Assembly (NCBI GenBank): GCA_033065855.1
Contig: JAVXUO010001517.1
Coordinates: 124,001 to 188,000, forward strand
DNA length: 64,000 nt
Source of the DNA: Escallonia rubra
Taxonomy: Eukaryota; Streptophyta; Magnoliopsida; Escalloniales; Escalloniaceae
Reading direction: 5' to 3'
Part shown: one piece after another, positions 12,231-23,182 of the stretch
How positions within the stretch are numbered: position 1 is the first letter of the stretch
Layout of the letters: every line of letters starts with the position of its first letter
Notes under the pieces: model-generated
What the model was told of the DNA's origin: nothing
The model's database searches: none
Seen by the model: only the letters and a program-made list of their open reading frames with translations
Made by a program: the position numbers and the translations under genes

Positions 12231-13090
12231 GGGGCCGTTTAACGGGGTTTTTTTTTTTTCTCTTTTTTTTTCAATTTAAAAAGTGACTTTTAAAATTGTA
12301 GAGTAAAAAAAAAGAAGAACAAGCTCTTTTCGTTTTCACTTTAAATTTTTTTTTGAGACCTCCACCACAACTCACCCACCCCCAGTAGCCACCGCTCGGC
12401 AGCCACCACCGGGCGGCGGTGGGCGGTGGCCACCTCCGGCAGCCACCGCCGCCCGACAGCCACCTCCGGCCGCCGGCAACCACCACCGGGCGGCAGCCAC
12501 CTCTGGCCACCACCGCCGGCAGTCACCTCCGACAGCCACCTCCAGCCGCCGGCAACCACCACCGGGCGGTAGGTGGCCTCCGGCCACCACCGCCGACAGC
12601 CACCGTTGCCCGCCGACAACCAACACCGTCGGCATCCACCATCTCCAGCCGCCGGCAGGCACCTCCGACCACCACTCCGGCAGCCACCGCCGGCCACCAC
12701 CACCGTCGACCACCGCTACGCCCCACCATCGCCACCGCAAACCACCACAAAAAAAAGTCAAAATAAAAAGGGTTACCAAACACCAAAAAAATCGCCGCCC
12801 GACAGCCACCGTCGCCTGCCGACAACCACCACCGTCGGCATCCACCATCTCCGGCCGCCGGCAACAACCACCGCCGGCCACCACCATCGTCGACCACCGC
12901 TACGCCCCACCATCGCCACCGCAAACCACCACAAAAAAAGAAGTCAAAATATAAAGGGTTACCAAACACCAAAAAAAAAAAGGGTTATCAAGCACCCACT
13001 TGTTTTCGTAAAAAAAAAAAAATTAAGCTGCTCTTTAAAAATTGTTCTTTAAAAACTGAAGACAAAAAAAAAACTCTGTCAAACAGAGCC
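12231..13090. mobile_element. Harbinger-like element, TTA duplication, GC-rich interior
   Basis: Ends GGGGCCGTTTAACGGGGTTTT and, reversed, GGCTCTGTTTGACAGAGTTTT form imperfect inverted repeats. They are flanked by TTA on both sides (12228-12230 and 13091-13093), the duplication expected for PIF/Harbinger or Tourist-like elements. T-rich subterminal DNA surrounds a strongly GC-rich CCACC/GCCGCC interior (about 12360-12940). No transposase is present. The interior reads open on both strands for compositional reasons only. Confidence 0.7.
12608..12975. repeat. ~170-bp direct duplication inside the Harbinger-like element
   Basis: Segments at about 12608-12790 and 12815-12975 repeat the same order of blocks. 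They include GTCGGCATCCACCATCTCC, CCACCGCTACGCCCCACC and AGGGTTACCAAACACC. The second copy has small indels. Confidence 0.8.
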
Positions 13091-13093
13091 TTA

Positions 13094-15235
13094 ATATCAC
13101 TATGTTTTATGAAACTGGTGCTCAAGATAAGAACACCCCGCCAAACGAAAAGAAAACAAATACACTAATCAACAAAGGTTTCATTGTGCAAGATAGGAAA
13201 AGTATCATTTTCAAGCATGGGACAAGCCTTATATAATAAATAAATATCTTGGTTTTAGGTAAGAAAATACCAGACTCCACTTTGACCGGGCCAATGAACC
13301 CACTTTGGCTTGCTCCAGTTTCCCTTTGGAAATCGTGGGCATGCATGGATGGTCACTTGGGACTCTTTCCTTTCAACCTTACATAAGTTAGAAACTGGAC
13401 AGAGACACCTTGACAATTTGGAAAAGGACTTGTGTAGTGGAGGAGGATTAGCCAGCCGATAACGCACGTCTAATCTCTTTCAAGAGCATTTCCCTTTTAG
13501 TGTGGAAACTTGTTCTCAATATATCTGATGAACACATGACTGGCCATATCTCTGTTTTCCCTCTTTCCTTTAGCTTCTTTCCTTTAGCTTCTCTTGCAGT
13601 TTTTATGCAATAAACAAGCGAAGTTGAGTAGGTAATAGCATTTTTGGGATGCTGGGCATTTTTGGGATGCTGGATGGAGATGCATACTTGCTTGCTTGCG
13701 TATATCTTTGGTTCTTTTCTTGATTATCAATAGAGAAGATCGTGTATATCTTCTGTTCTTTTTTTGGTTAATAACAGAACTTATTCGTGAATGCAAAATC
13801 TTTTACACAGTCATTCTAACTCGTTAATTTAGACATAAAGATGACCATCCTTTTTACTTTTTTCGTTCTACCTGTTACATCAAATACAAACTTAATAAAT
13901 GAACATTGTAACCACTTGAAGACCGTAGATCAGATTGCATGGACCTGAAGATGCAACTTGAAAGATGCAACTAAATGCTATGCTTAAAAGTGAATCTCAG
14001 TTAATAATTATAACCAAAATTAAACATGATAGCTTCCACTCACGGACCCACATCAATCATCGAGAGCCGAACCAAGACCAAACCCGCCTGCATGCTACAA
14101 AGTGTGTTTACTCTATCCACCAATAACCTTTAGCAAATCCAAAATAAATAAATGTCTGACCACAGTCCACACCACTCATTAACACCTTATAAGGTCATAA
14201 ACAAAGGTGTCACTATAGGTTGTGAATTACCTGCACTGTAATTAGTGCACCAACACGACACCATCGACCTAGACCCGAGAATGCATGATACCGATCCACC
14301 CAAACCTGCCACACACTTCACTGGCACCCTAAACCACCCAAGTTTCCTCTGAAAACCACCAATAACTATCTAAATAAACTTCTGCGGAAGGGGAAGGGAG
14401 AACCAACTAAAATCGTAAGGGGATAAGGGATGGATAGGGTGAAGATCCCTAGCAACAACTAGGGGAGTGTAGTGCAGTATGCTAGCGCGGCAGTGTATCA
14501 TATTAGGATTTGTTCAATATGGTTGTAAACAATTTTCTACTTTTTTTTTATATTTGTGCAAAGTAGCAAACCTACTCATGTAACCAAAATAATAGATTAC
14601 TTTGCTATATAGCTTTTCTCTAGATTAATCTAAGAAACACAAATGGGCACACATCTCTTAAGATAGATATCTAGCCAAAGTCACAAATAAGAAGCTTAAA
14701 TATGCACCGCAGCAAGAGTCTATTGGTTTCCTCCAATATTTCAAAGAGTGTAACAAGATAATAACGAAGGAATATGATTAGAACACGAAATAAATCGCAT
14801 CACTTCTAAGGAAAGGGTATCACATGCACCAAGATTGGTGAGCAAATACAATTCATCTAAATGTTTTTGGTACTCTTACAAGGACATTTCACAGAATTTC
14901 CATTTAACAATTGTGGGTGTTAGCTGCATGAGTGCCATGCAAATGGTTCCCACTTTGACTAAAATGGCACTTTTTATGTGCAAAAGTAAATGACGGAGAG
15001 CGCACGTTTAAGTGAAAAGATAGATAATCTGGTAGTTTTCTTTTATTTCTTGCCTAACTTCCATGTCTTCTTTCTACAATTTTCAAACTCCCCCAAGTTA
15101 TACAAGAATAAAAGAGATTAAACAATGACCAAATTGAAACTTGAGCACATAATCAACTCAAATGTGATACTTATTCTGAGAACCCTGACTTCGCCTTCCC
15201 GGTACACGTGCGTTGAATTATGTAAAAGATATAGA
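13094..15235. other. Intergenic DNA with short tandem duplications
   Basis: I see no gene. Small tandem repeats cluster at 13570-13770: TTTCCTTTAGCTTC twice, GCATTTTTGGGATGCTGG twice, and a pair of GTATATCTT-TTCTT blocks. Confidence 0.55.
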
Positions 15236-15862
15236 GTCCGTTTGAGATTGATTCTAAAAAGTATATTTCAGTTTAAAATCTTAATCCGTTTTTAAAATCA
15301 GATTTAATCTACTTTGAGCACAAAATTAATTTGTTGTATGACAAAAATAGTTGTAATCTAACTTAAAATTACAAAAAGTATTTGGATAAAAAAAATGTTT
15401 AAATCAGTTCTATTATGACAAAATGAAAATAGAGGACACTCAATAAAATAAACCTTAATATCCATTTAGAAATGTAATCTTAATGTAACTTTCACTTGTA
15501 AATAATTATAATATATAAATAAATTATTGAAAAGCTATTTTCACCCACCTACATAAGTTATTCATTTCTTATTTCAAATTCAAAAACATCCACATCTCAC
15601 ATTTATACTTGTAGTACAATAACTTTTTCAAAATTGTTAAAGGGTGTGAAATGTCCTTTCTGAGAAATATAAGGATAATAATTTAAATTAAAAGGTCAAA
15701 CCTGATCATGAGAAAAGTGATTATTTCACAATTCTCTCTTTCTAGAATTATAGATTTAATCAGGTTTCAACGTTTTGAGGCAGATTAAAATTTCTAATCT
15801 TTTTACTTGATTTAATTTAGATTAAATCAGGTTTGACCATCCCAAAATCAATCTCAAACACC
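15236..15862 (-). mobile_element. MITE-like element, copy B (complete)
   Basis: The ends GTCCGTTTGAGATTGATT and, reversed, GGTGTTTGAGATTGATT form inverted repeats around a 627-bp noncoding AT-rich body. It is homologous to copy A at 8963-9575 in reverse orientation. I could not define a target duplication. Confidence 0.7.
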
Positions 15863-16202
15863 TTCATAGTCTTAATGTGATGTTTAAACACCGAGTCACT
15901 TAAAAAAAACTCAAGTACAAGAACCCAATTCGTCCTACTATCGTAAATCCTCTCCGGTTTCCAAAACATAAGTTCAATGTCCAACACCTAAAGTCGTTTT
16001 TGTAAATTCTATATTGTACTGTTTAGTTTTGTCCAGTACGTACTTTTTTTCTATTTTACTGGTACAAAGTTTTGTGTTGTTTCATACCATTTAATTATCG
16101 ACAAATATTGTTAGTATTAGTCTATACACAATGTAATGAAATAAATGTATGTACATGCCGAAATTTAGCTTTGTACCATGTTGTGATAATTTCGAAGAAA
16201 AA

Positions 16203-16495
16203 ATTTTGGCTGCTACCCAGGTAGTTAGGAACATTCCTAAAACCCCTCGTACAGCAATAATTATTTGTCGTTAAGTATTTTTTGTAACTTTTATTGAGTA
16301 ACCTAAAGAAGTACTGCTAAGAATTGTCGCTAAAAGTGTAACCTAAAAAGTCAATAAAAATATTTAGCGACCATAAATAATTGTTATATAGGGGGTATTA
16401 GGTATCTTCCTACAACCAGGATAGCAACAAGGAAAAAATTTGGTTGCTACCCCGATAGGAGGAATCTTCCTTCTACCCCTTATATAGCGACAATC
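16203..16495. mobile_element. Compound fold-back element
   Basis: Arm 1 (16203-16265) pairs with arm 2 (about 16374-16430) as an inverted repeat. Arm 2 reversed has GTTGCTATCCTGG against GCTGCTACCCAGG in arm 1. A third arm (16431-16492) repeats arm 1 in direct orientation. The loop itself contains inverted GTCGCTAA blocks. There is no coding sequence. Confidence 0.65.
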
Positions 16496-16565
16496 AAACC
16501 CGGGTTTGAGCCAAAATTTGTTCTAGCAGCAAATATTGTTCTAACTCCGGAATCTTAAATTCTCG

Positions 16566-16570
<5 letters not shown>

Positions 16571-16603
<33 letters not shown>
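16571..16603. repeat. (CT)n microsatellite
   Basis: Uninterrupted CT dinucleotide run of about 33 bases. Confidence 0.95.
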
Positions 16604-16607
<4 letters not shown>

Positions 16608-17594
16608 AAATCTAAATACTTAAGTCTTTCTTCCTCAAGCTAGCACAAACACTTAAAGCTTGCAACTCCAAAGATTTTCCTATCATGCTTGTTTGTGCCT
16701 CCATTTCTCCGGAAGTGGTCTGATCGAAGAATAACCAATGTGGGTTCTAATATTTTTTGCTTTAAATAATTAGACCGATGTGTGCGGGTGTGTTAGATTA
16801 TAGACCGACTCGATTGAGTGATTTCAAACACAAGCCCCAAAATTCTGCACATATGTAACGAAGCTTTAATATTGAAGAGAAAGGGAAAAGAGAGTAGAAG
16901 ATTAGAAACTTATTTCTTCGGACAATTTCTTAGTCCATATATTAGTTACCAATTTGTCTCGCAACTTTGACTTATATTTGATAATAAAAAAAGAGTCTAT
17001 TATTCGAGAAGCGGATTTAGTCTCAATGGTTTCTTTACCGTACAAACCAAAATACAGTAAGAAAGAAGCATCCGTTAATCTAGAATGTTTAGTGATGTAG
17101 CTCCACGTGAGAAAATTAGGGCGGCTAGAACGAAAAAATGCAAGATGTTTTAAAACCTCCATGTCCTTTGACTTTCGACACAAATCCCATGAAAGATATG
17201 ATCATCCACTCGTGACTAAACAGGTTTATCACATGAGAAGTGGAAATTTCATCAGTATCCTCGATCTGTTGTTGTCATTAAAAATTTAATCGAGAATTAC
17301 AATCTGAAATAATAGCAAACAAGACTAAAAAAAAGTGACCTTTTAAAAAGAATTAGGATCGACGATTAGGCGTCCGCGAGATAAAGATAGAGACCCTTTA
17401 GAACTTTATTCTCAAATAAAGTAATTACGGATTCCAAAATTAAGGAAAAATTGCTTCACAATGCCAGGTGTCAAACACTTACTGCTAGTCAAAATTATCC
17501 TCACAAGGTCCCATTCCTGTGTTGGCGGCCTCTTTTAAACATCTTGTCACTCACCACCCTAATCCTTTGTTTTCTTTTGAGAGAGAATTAAGAG

Positions 17595-17597
<3 letters not shown>

Positions 17598-17629
<32 letters not shown>
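17598..17629. repeat. (AT)n microsatellite
   Basis: Uninterrupted AT dinucleotide run of about 32 bases. Confidence 0.95.
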
Positions 17630-17630
<1 letters not shown>

Positions 17631-17812
17631 AAGAGAAAACTACAAGTAAATAGTATCATTACAAAGGTCAAAAGGAAATATGAAAACGACACAGCTAAAG
17701 TAATAGCTACCGGACAAAACACCTCACAGGCTCAGAAATCAAAAAAAGACAAAATAGTGCTGCTCTGTTCGTCCTCAAAGTATTCTTGCCTTCTCCCGAG
17801 CCCATGAAGCTA

Positions 17813-18071
17813 GAGTTTTTTCTCTAAATAATACTGTTTTAAATTTTAATTATTAATCTACTCCATTTTGAAACGTATTTACCCGCATACCACACTTTTG
17901 AAAATCGCAGCGATTTCTACCTTAAAGTCGCGGTTTCAAACAGCGATTTCTATTTTGAAGTCGTGGTTTCAAACAGTGATTTCCAAAAGTGTGGTATGCG
18001 GGTAAATAAGTCTCAAAATGGAGTAGATTGGTAATTAAGTTTTAAAACAATATTATTTAGGGAAAAAACTC
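17813..18071. mobile_element. Mutator-type MITE with ~10-bp TSD
   Basis: A 259-bp fold-back element. It begins GAGTTTTTTCTCTAAATAAT, and the right end reads the same when reversed except for one C/T change and a later transition. The inverted arms extend for about 100 bp, with TTACCCGCATACCACACTTT in both. Flanks CATGAAGCTA and CATGAAACTA are a 10-bp duplication with one mismatch. The centre holds about 2.3 tandem units of 33 bp beginning CAGCGATTTCTA. Confidence 0.85.
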
Positions 18072-18287
18072 CATGAAACTAAAGCAAATGACGCTAATGA
18101 TGAGAAGAACTGCAGTAAACAATCTATGCCTTGGGCAACGTGCATACTATGCACCTTCCGACTGCTAGTAGCTATGTTACACAAAAGGATGTTGCTAAAA
18201 GACTCTGAGCAACCTCGCTATGCACTAGATTTTATCTACTTAAGTAAGTTCGAGCAAGCATGAAAAATTAGGATCAATCCGGATAGT

Positions 18288-18470
18288 CTAGTCGCACGAG
18301 TGCTTAGAGGCAGATACGTTTCTCAAGTTTCTTTTCTTACGGTCAAGAATCCTAGGCAAACCTCATGGATCTGGCGTAGCATATTAGTTGGTCAAAGGTC
18401 TCTGAAGCAAGGTTAACAGTGAAAAATTAAAAATTGTTGCTTGATTTCTATCTGGACGGATTGGTGGTTG
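18288..18470 (+). mobile_element. LINE fragment (3' part of L1-type ORF2)
   Basis: One plus-strand frame reads LVARVLRGRY, then SWIWRSILVGQRSLKQG, then two stops, then ISIWTDWWL. These are in the order found downstream of the reverse transcriptase in plant L1-type LINEs. The fragment is about 180 bp, interrupted by stops, with no reverse transcriptase attached. Confidence 0.7.
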
Positions 18471-18665
18471 TCATCAGTGCCCCCGGATCAACTGCTACCA
18501 TTTTCTAATAATTATAATCAGCACTGGATGATGGCTGGTCTTTTCCTTCCAAACTTGCACTCCTAGAATCTGAGCAACTCTTCATTTTATGCATTTATTT
18601 ATTTCTATGTTTTTTAGAAATTTCTCAATTGAGAAATATTAGAACTGCATTTCATATGTATAACT

Positions 18666-18746
18666 CAGGAGGGAGGGGAATCGAACTCGGGACCTCGAGG
18701 TCACTCCTTGAAGCCCCTTACCAACTCCACCGACCCATTTGGGTTA
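18666..18746 (-). mobile_element. tRNA-derived SINE head, copy 1
   Basis: On the minus strand it carries a B-box-like GAGTTCGATTCC and an A-box-like GGTGGAGTTGG with tRNA-like spacing. It does not fold as a functional tRNA. A second copy lies at 53230-53315. I infer a SINE family with a tRNA-related 5' end. Confidence 0.55.
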
Positions 18747-19511
18747 TTTCTATGTTTTATATTACTAGAAGTTCAAGTTTTAAGCAATCCATACCAGCTG
18801 CTCTTTTTGTATTCACCATTACGCTTTATACAATAATAATTGCTCAGAGGGAGAGAGAGAGTCTGAGCTCAGCTAGTCAGCTTACACTGAGATGGTCTTT
18901 AACACTACTAATATCTTCGGCTAAAGTTTACTAGTAATGATTAATTAATAATTTATTACCGGAGTAGTTCAAGTAAAATTTGTAATAGACCGAGAAACAT
19001 GCTAGCAACATATAAAAATTCGATCTTGATTTCAGGGCTTTACTTAAACATCCCTAGAAGGTTCTTGTTTCTCGCGCATATCTAGAAACAAATTTTTGTA
19101 CGGATCAACTGACTAAGCATGCATGTGATCAGCAGCATACATACCATATATGGCACTATAAGTCGATCTTTTTGTTAAACCTATTACAACATGATGTCAG
19201 TGGGAGAGTCAATCCACGCCGTGTGATTCAAGCTTTTTTCTTAATGAAATAAAATCATCTGGTTTCTCAACAACAACAAAAAAAACATATAAAAATCCTT
19301 CCACATCTATTGCATGCATAGCCCCTCTGCACCCCTGTGTATATAGATATTCAAGAAGCATGTACATTAGAATTTCAAATTCCAAAAAGGAAAGAAGGTC
19401 AGAATACTGGGCAAAGAAAAAGTTAGACACGTATATAGAAAGTCATGAAAAGTACTTTATGAGACAGGTGTATAATGGAAACCAACTGTCGGCCATTGCT
19501 AGGTCTAGAGC

Positions 19512-19525
19512 TTGACCAGTTGACC
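19512..19525 (+). promoter_or_regulatory. Two W-box-like motifs upstream of the phytosulfokine gene
   Basis: TTGACC occurs twice (19512-19517 and 19520-19525), about 320 bp upstream of the TATA box. W-boxes (TTGAC followed by C or T) are WRKY binding sites, and phytosulfokine genes are known to respond to wounding and elicitors. Function here is inferred. Confidence 0.5.
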
Positions 19526-19713
19526 CTCTTTTGTGAGCAAACGCTTTTCCTTTTCAATTTGGTCCTTTTCTTGTCTTTCTACCGTGGAGACCCTGCTCTC
19601 TGCGTGCATCTCAATAACTTATTGAGTTGAGGAGCTTACTCACAAGTCACAACAAACTTCATTATTTGTGTATATATGGACCAGTGTGACAATGACCCAG
19701 TTCCCCCTCCCTC

Positions 19714-19750
<37 letters not shown>

Positions 19751-19840
19751 GCCTGTTTTGTTCACATGATCTCAAAGAGTGAAAAGGAGAGAACAGTATG
19801 CTGTTGAAAGTTGCAACTCCCAGGGCTTTTCTTTTCTTGT

Positions 19841-19846
19841 TATAAA
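19841..19846 (+). promoter_or_regulatory. TATA box of the phytosulfokine gene
   Basis: TATAAA lies 114 bp before the ATG. This places transcription start near 19872 and gives a leader of about 85 nt with a C-run and CT-repeat (about 19898-19934). Confidence 0.7.
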
Positions 19847-19901
19847 GGGCACAAGTCCACCACCATTCCTCAACCCTTCTAAGATCCTCCCTCCCTGCCC
19901 C

Positions 19902-19935
<34 letters not shown>

Positions 19936-19954
19936 TTTTCTCGAAGCAGAGGCA

Positions 19955-21005
19955 ATGAAGAAGAAAGCTTCTACTTTGGTTTTCATTTTCCTTTTAGCGT
20001 TCCTGATCCTTTCCCAGTCGACAACTGCTGCTCGTCTCCTTCCATCAGATCAAAGTTCGTAGCCAAATTTCCCCCCTCTTTGTTTCTTTTGATGCGGACA
20101 TGCTTATGCACTCCTCTTTAATTTAGTTAGCGTCACTAAAAATGAGTGGCTTCTTGACAGAAAGTTTAGAATTTTCTCTCTATTTTGCTCTATCCTACTT
20201 GTGCTAAGAGGTTCTTCATTAATTGCTAATTAATACATATCCTATTTGAGCCCCTTTATATGTTAAGCACAAAAGACTTTCATGCAACAGTGCTATGTAC
20301 GATGAGGTCTGTATGATGAGGTGGTAAGACTAAAGGATAATAAGATGTCCATCTTTATATTAATAATTTTTTCTCATATCTCCGTTATACAACGTTATAT
20401 TTATCATTGTTACGCACAAAGGCTTTCATGTAACAATGCTCTGTACGATAAGGTGGGAAGACGAAAGGATAATAAGATGTTCATCCTTATATTAATAAAT
20501 ATTTCTCATCTCTCTGTTATACAACGTTATATTTGTCATCGTTACGCTTAAAATCTTTTAATATACAAGCACAGATGCCTTATATCTTGTATGTATCGTT
20601 TTATTTTCGTTCTTCGCAATCGAAGCAATAATGACTTTTGTCGGTGTCGATGTTTCCCATTGAAAGTACTTATTTTTATGATTTGTGCACTTTTTACAGC
20701 TGATCAGGGTGTTAAGGTTAATGGCAGTCCCATAAAGACGAAAGAAGACTCCGTATTCAATGTAAAACTGCTAGTACTCTTGTTTTACAGTAAAGTGAAT
20801 GTGTGTGCGTAGCTTTAACTCTTGCTTTCTGTTTTGTGTGATTAGTTATATTTATAGTTTCTCTGTGGTGCTTTTGACTACACAGTTAATGGACTTGGAG
20901 GAGTGTGATGACAAAGATGAAGACTGTCTAAGCAGAAGGGTGGTTGCAGAGGCTCACTTGGATTACATCTACACCCAACATCATAAGCCTAAGGCTTCAC
21001 CATAA
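19955..21005 (+). CDS. PSK: Phytosulfokine (PSK) precursor
   Basis: Precursor of the disulfated pentapeptide hormone phytosulfokine, which is secreted and sensed by PSK receptor kinases to promote cell growth and tune wound and defence responses. Exons read by hand: 19955-20054, 20700-20761 and 20886-21005 (100, 62 and 120 nt), joining in frame to 93 residues. Residues 1-25 form a signal peptide (MKKK, then a Phe/Leu/Ile-rich core ending TTAA). An acidic, cysteine-containing stretch ([10 protein letters not shown]) precedes RRVVAEAH. The hormone core YIYTQ is encoded at 20964-20978. It is preceded by LD, the acidic residue expected for tyrosine sulfation, and followed by only eight residues. 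Length and arrangement fit the family. Intron 1 (645 bp) contains a tandem duplication. A possible poly(A) signal AATAAA lies at 21180. Very sure of identity; splice junctions are my reading. Confidence 0.95.
20268..20548. repeat. Tandem duplication in PSK intron 1
   Basis: Copy 1 is 20268-20414 and copy 2 is 20415-20548. Both begin CACAAA-G-CTTTCATG and include GGATAATAAGATGT and TTATACAACGTTATATTT. Copy 1 carries an extra 14-bp internal duplication of GATGAGGT. Confidence 0.85.
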
Positions 21006-22271
21006 AAGTGAGCTATCAAGTGCACTGGTCCATGACACCTTCTTTGCACCATTTTTACTATGTAATAGTGATATAAATGAAGGTTTGCTTGCGTGTATAT
21101 ATAATTATAATTACCCTTTGGTTGTCAAGTCAAGTATGCTAATTGTGGGATAGAACAGTGGAGATGCATGTACTTGTTAAATAAATGGATAAAGGCTTTT
21201 AAGCTCGTATTGCAAAAGCATTAAAGCAGTCACATGTTGAACGAGTACTCTTTTTGTTTTTCTTTTTTTTTTTTCGAAAACCAGGAGAAATTTTATTTAT
21301 TCAACAATCGCTTGTTGAATCACACAACATAGAGTGACTCTCTCACAAGCATCAATGTACAGGATGGAGGACAAAAAAATTAGCTCATGATTCCATAACT
21401 GATATCTTTGTTGCTGATTGCCTGTCTATTTTACTGTTAAGTCGGCACAAAAGTTAATTTTCTATATACATGAAAAACTTTTACGTTTCACGATCTCTTA
21501 TGTAGATCTCTGCAATCCATAACTAGTACGCATTACTTAGCTATCCTCGTTTTGTCGTTGTACAAAGACCGTAGGCTTCAGCTAAATTTTATTCATTTTC
21601 TTTTAGCACGCGTACAATGATGCTCTCCAAATCGTAAAGACAATTTTTGTTCCGTATGCTTCGTCCGTAATTTTTAGATCAAACAAATTGACCATCCATG
21701 TATTACTAATACATCAAACCGGGTCAATTCACTTCCCGACTCCCAAATCAGTAAATCATGGTGTTCCTTCCAGCTTTTTCAAGATTTGAAAACTGGTTTT
21801 TAAAAGAGTTCTTATTTCCTAAAGAGCTAGCTAGAATTTAAACAAGGTTGAAAGTCGTTTTCACCTTTCTCAAGACACGGTCAAAAGCCCCCCCCCCCCC
21901 CCCCCCGAACAATGCAATAATGCACATCTCTCTCTATATTTAACGCTCTACTAAGTATGAACTAATTTTCTATATCCTAACTCACTCTCTTTCTTCCCTC
22001 TTTCTAAAGGTTAAAATAAAAAAATACTACATAATTTTTAATGTGCGTATCAAGTCAAATAATCCAATTCATGTGTGTGATGTGAGACGGAAAGAGTATC
22101 ATTATTATTTGCATACCATTAATATTGTCGTCTATAATAAATGTGGTTGTGTTGTATGCAAGATTCTGTAACCATGTGAAAGTCACCGTTGGCTGTGTTG
22201 CGGTCATAACTCACTAGTACGGTAAGAGGGTCTGTGACTTTTGAAGTCAACTTCGACTTGTGTTGGACATT
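21006..22271. other. PSK 3' UTR and intergenic DNA
   Basis: The first ~200 bp is likely 3' UTR. The rest has no recognisable gene. A poly-C run lies at about 21889-21906. Confidence 0.5.
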
Positions 22272-22279
22272 GCTGGACC

Positions 22280-23174
22280 TAGAGGTGTCAATGGGCCGGG
22301 CTTGGGCCGGCCCAGCCCGGGCCCAGAGGGCCTCCAACGAAATTGGGCCGGGGCCGGGCCTGAAGGAGTGAAAACCGGGTCGGGCCTGAAACTGGTATAC
22401 TTGGGCCCAGTCCAAGCCCTGGCCCTAGGCCCAATATTTAGGGCCGGGCTTGGGCCGGGCCCAGGCCCAACCCAACTTCTTGTTATTTATTTGTGTCGAT
22501 GGCCAACAAGAATACATCAAATTAATTGGTTGAGATTGATACGTGTTAATTTGGTGTAATATTGACAAGTCTTTTTTGGCCTACTAACATTATAATTTAT
22601 AAGTAGCATTTTTCGAAAGTTTGGTAAATAGAAAATGACAATTACATCTATCGAATTGCTTAATACAGTAGCTATTTAAATTTTCGCAAATGTTTGCATG
22701 GCATTTGATTATTGCAACAAAGAAGAACGATCATCATAATTAATGTTAAGATTTAATACTCATTCGATCATCGTTGGACACGCACACTTATATATAATAA
22801 TGTGTGTATATAATAATATTGGGCCAAAAGAGGGCATGTGTGTAGTGCCAAAATAGGGCCAGAAATAGGGCCAACCTTAGGGTCAAAAGAGGGCCTGTGT
22901 GTAGGGTCAAAAGAGGGCCTGTGTGTAGGGCCAGAAATAGGGCCAAAAGGGGGTCAGTTTTTGGGCCAAAAGGGGGCCAGATTTCAGGCCAAAAGAGGGC
23001 CGGGCCGGGCCATGTTAGGGCCGGGCCAAAAAGGGGCCGTTTTAGGGCCGGGCCCGGGCCTGTTTCTCGAAAAATTCGGCCTGGCCCTGGCCCTAGGGGT
23101 TAGGGCCAGTCCGGGCCCAAAAACGGGCCGGGTCGGGCCAGCCCGCGGGCCGCCCGGCCCATTTGACATCTCTA
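22280..23174 (+). mobile_element. GGGCC-rich hAT element, copy 1
   Basis: An 895-bp non-autonomous element. The left end is TAGAGGTGTCAATGGGCC and the right end reversed is TAGAGATGTCAAATGGGCC. The 8-bp target duplication GCTGGACC is perfect (22272-22279 and 23175-23182), as expected for hAT. The arms (about 22280-22470 and 22820-23174) are dense in GGGCC/GGCCC. The right arm has a short-period array of GGGCCAAAAGAGGG-like units. The roughly 350-bp centre is AT-rich. Gly/Pro-rich open frames come from the repeats and are not genes. Confidence 0.93.
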
Positions 23175-23182
23175 GCTGGACC

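Noticed and set aside
12271..13052. Overlapping long open frames on both strands (80-171 codons)
   Set aside because: GC-rich CCACC/GCCGCC repeat keeps all frames open. No domain is present, and it lies inside a Harbinger-like insertion.
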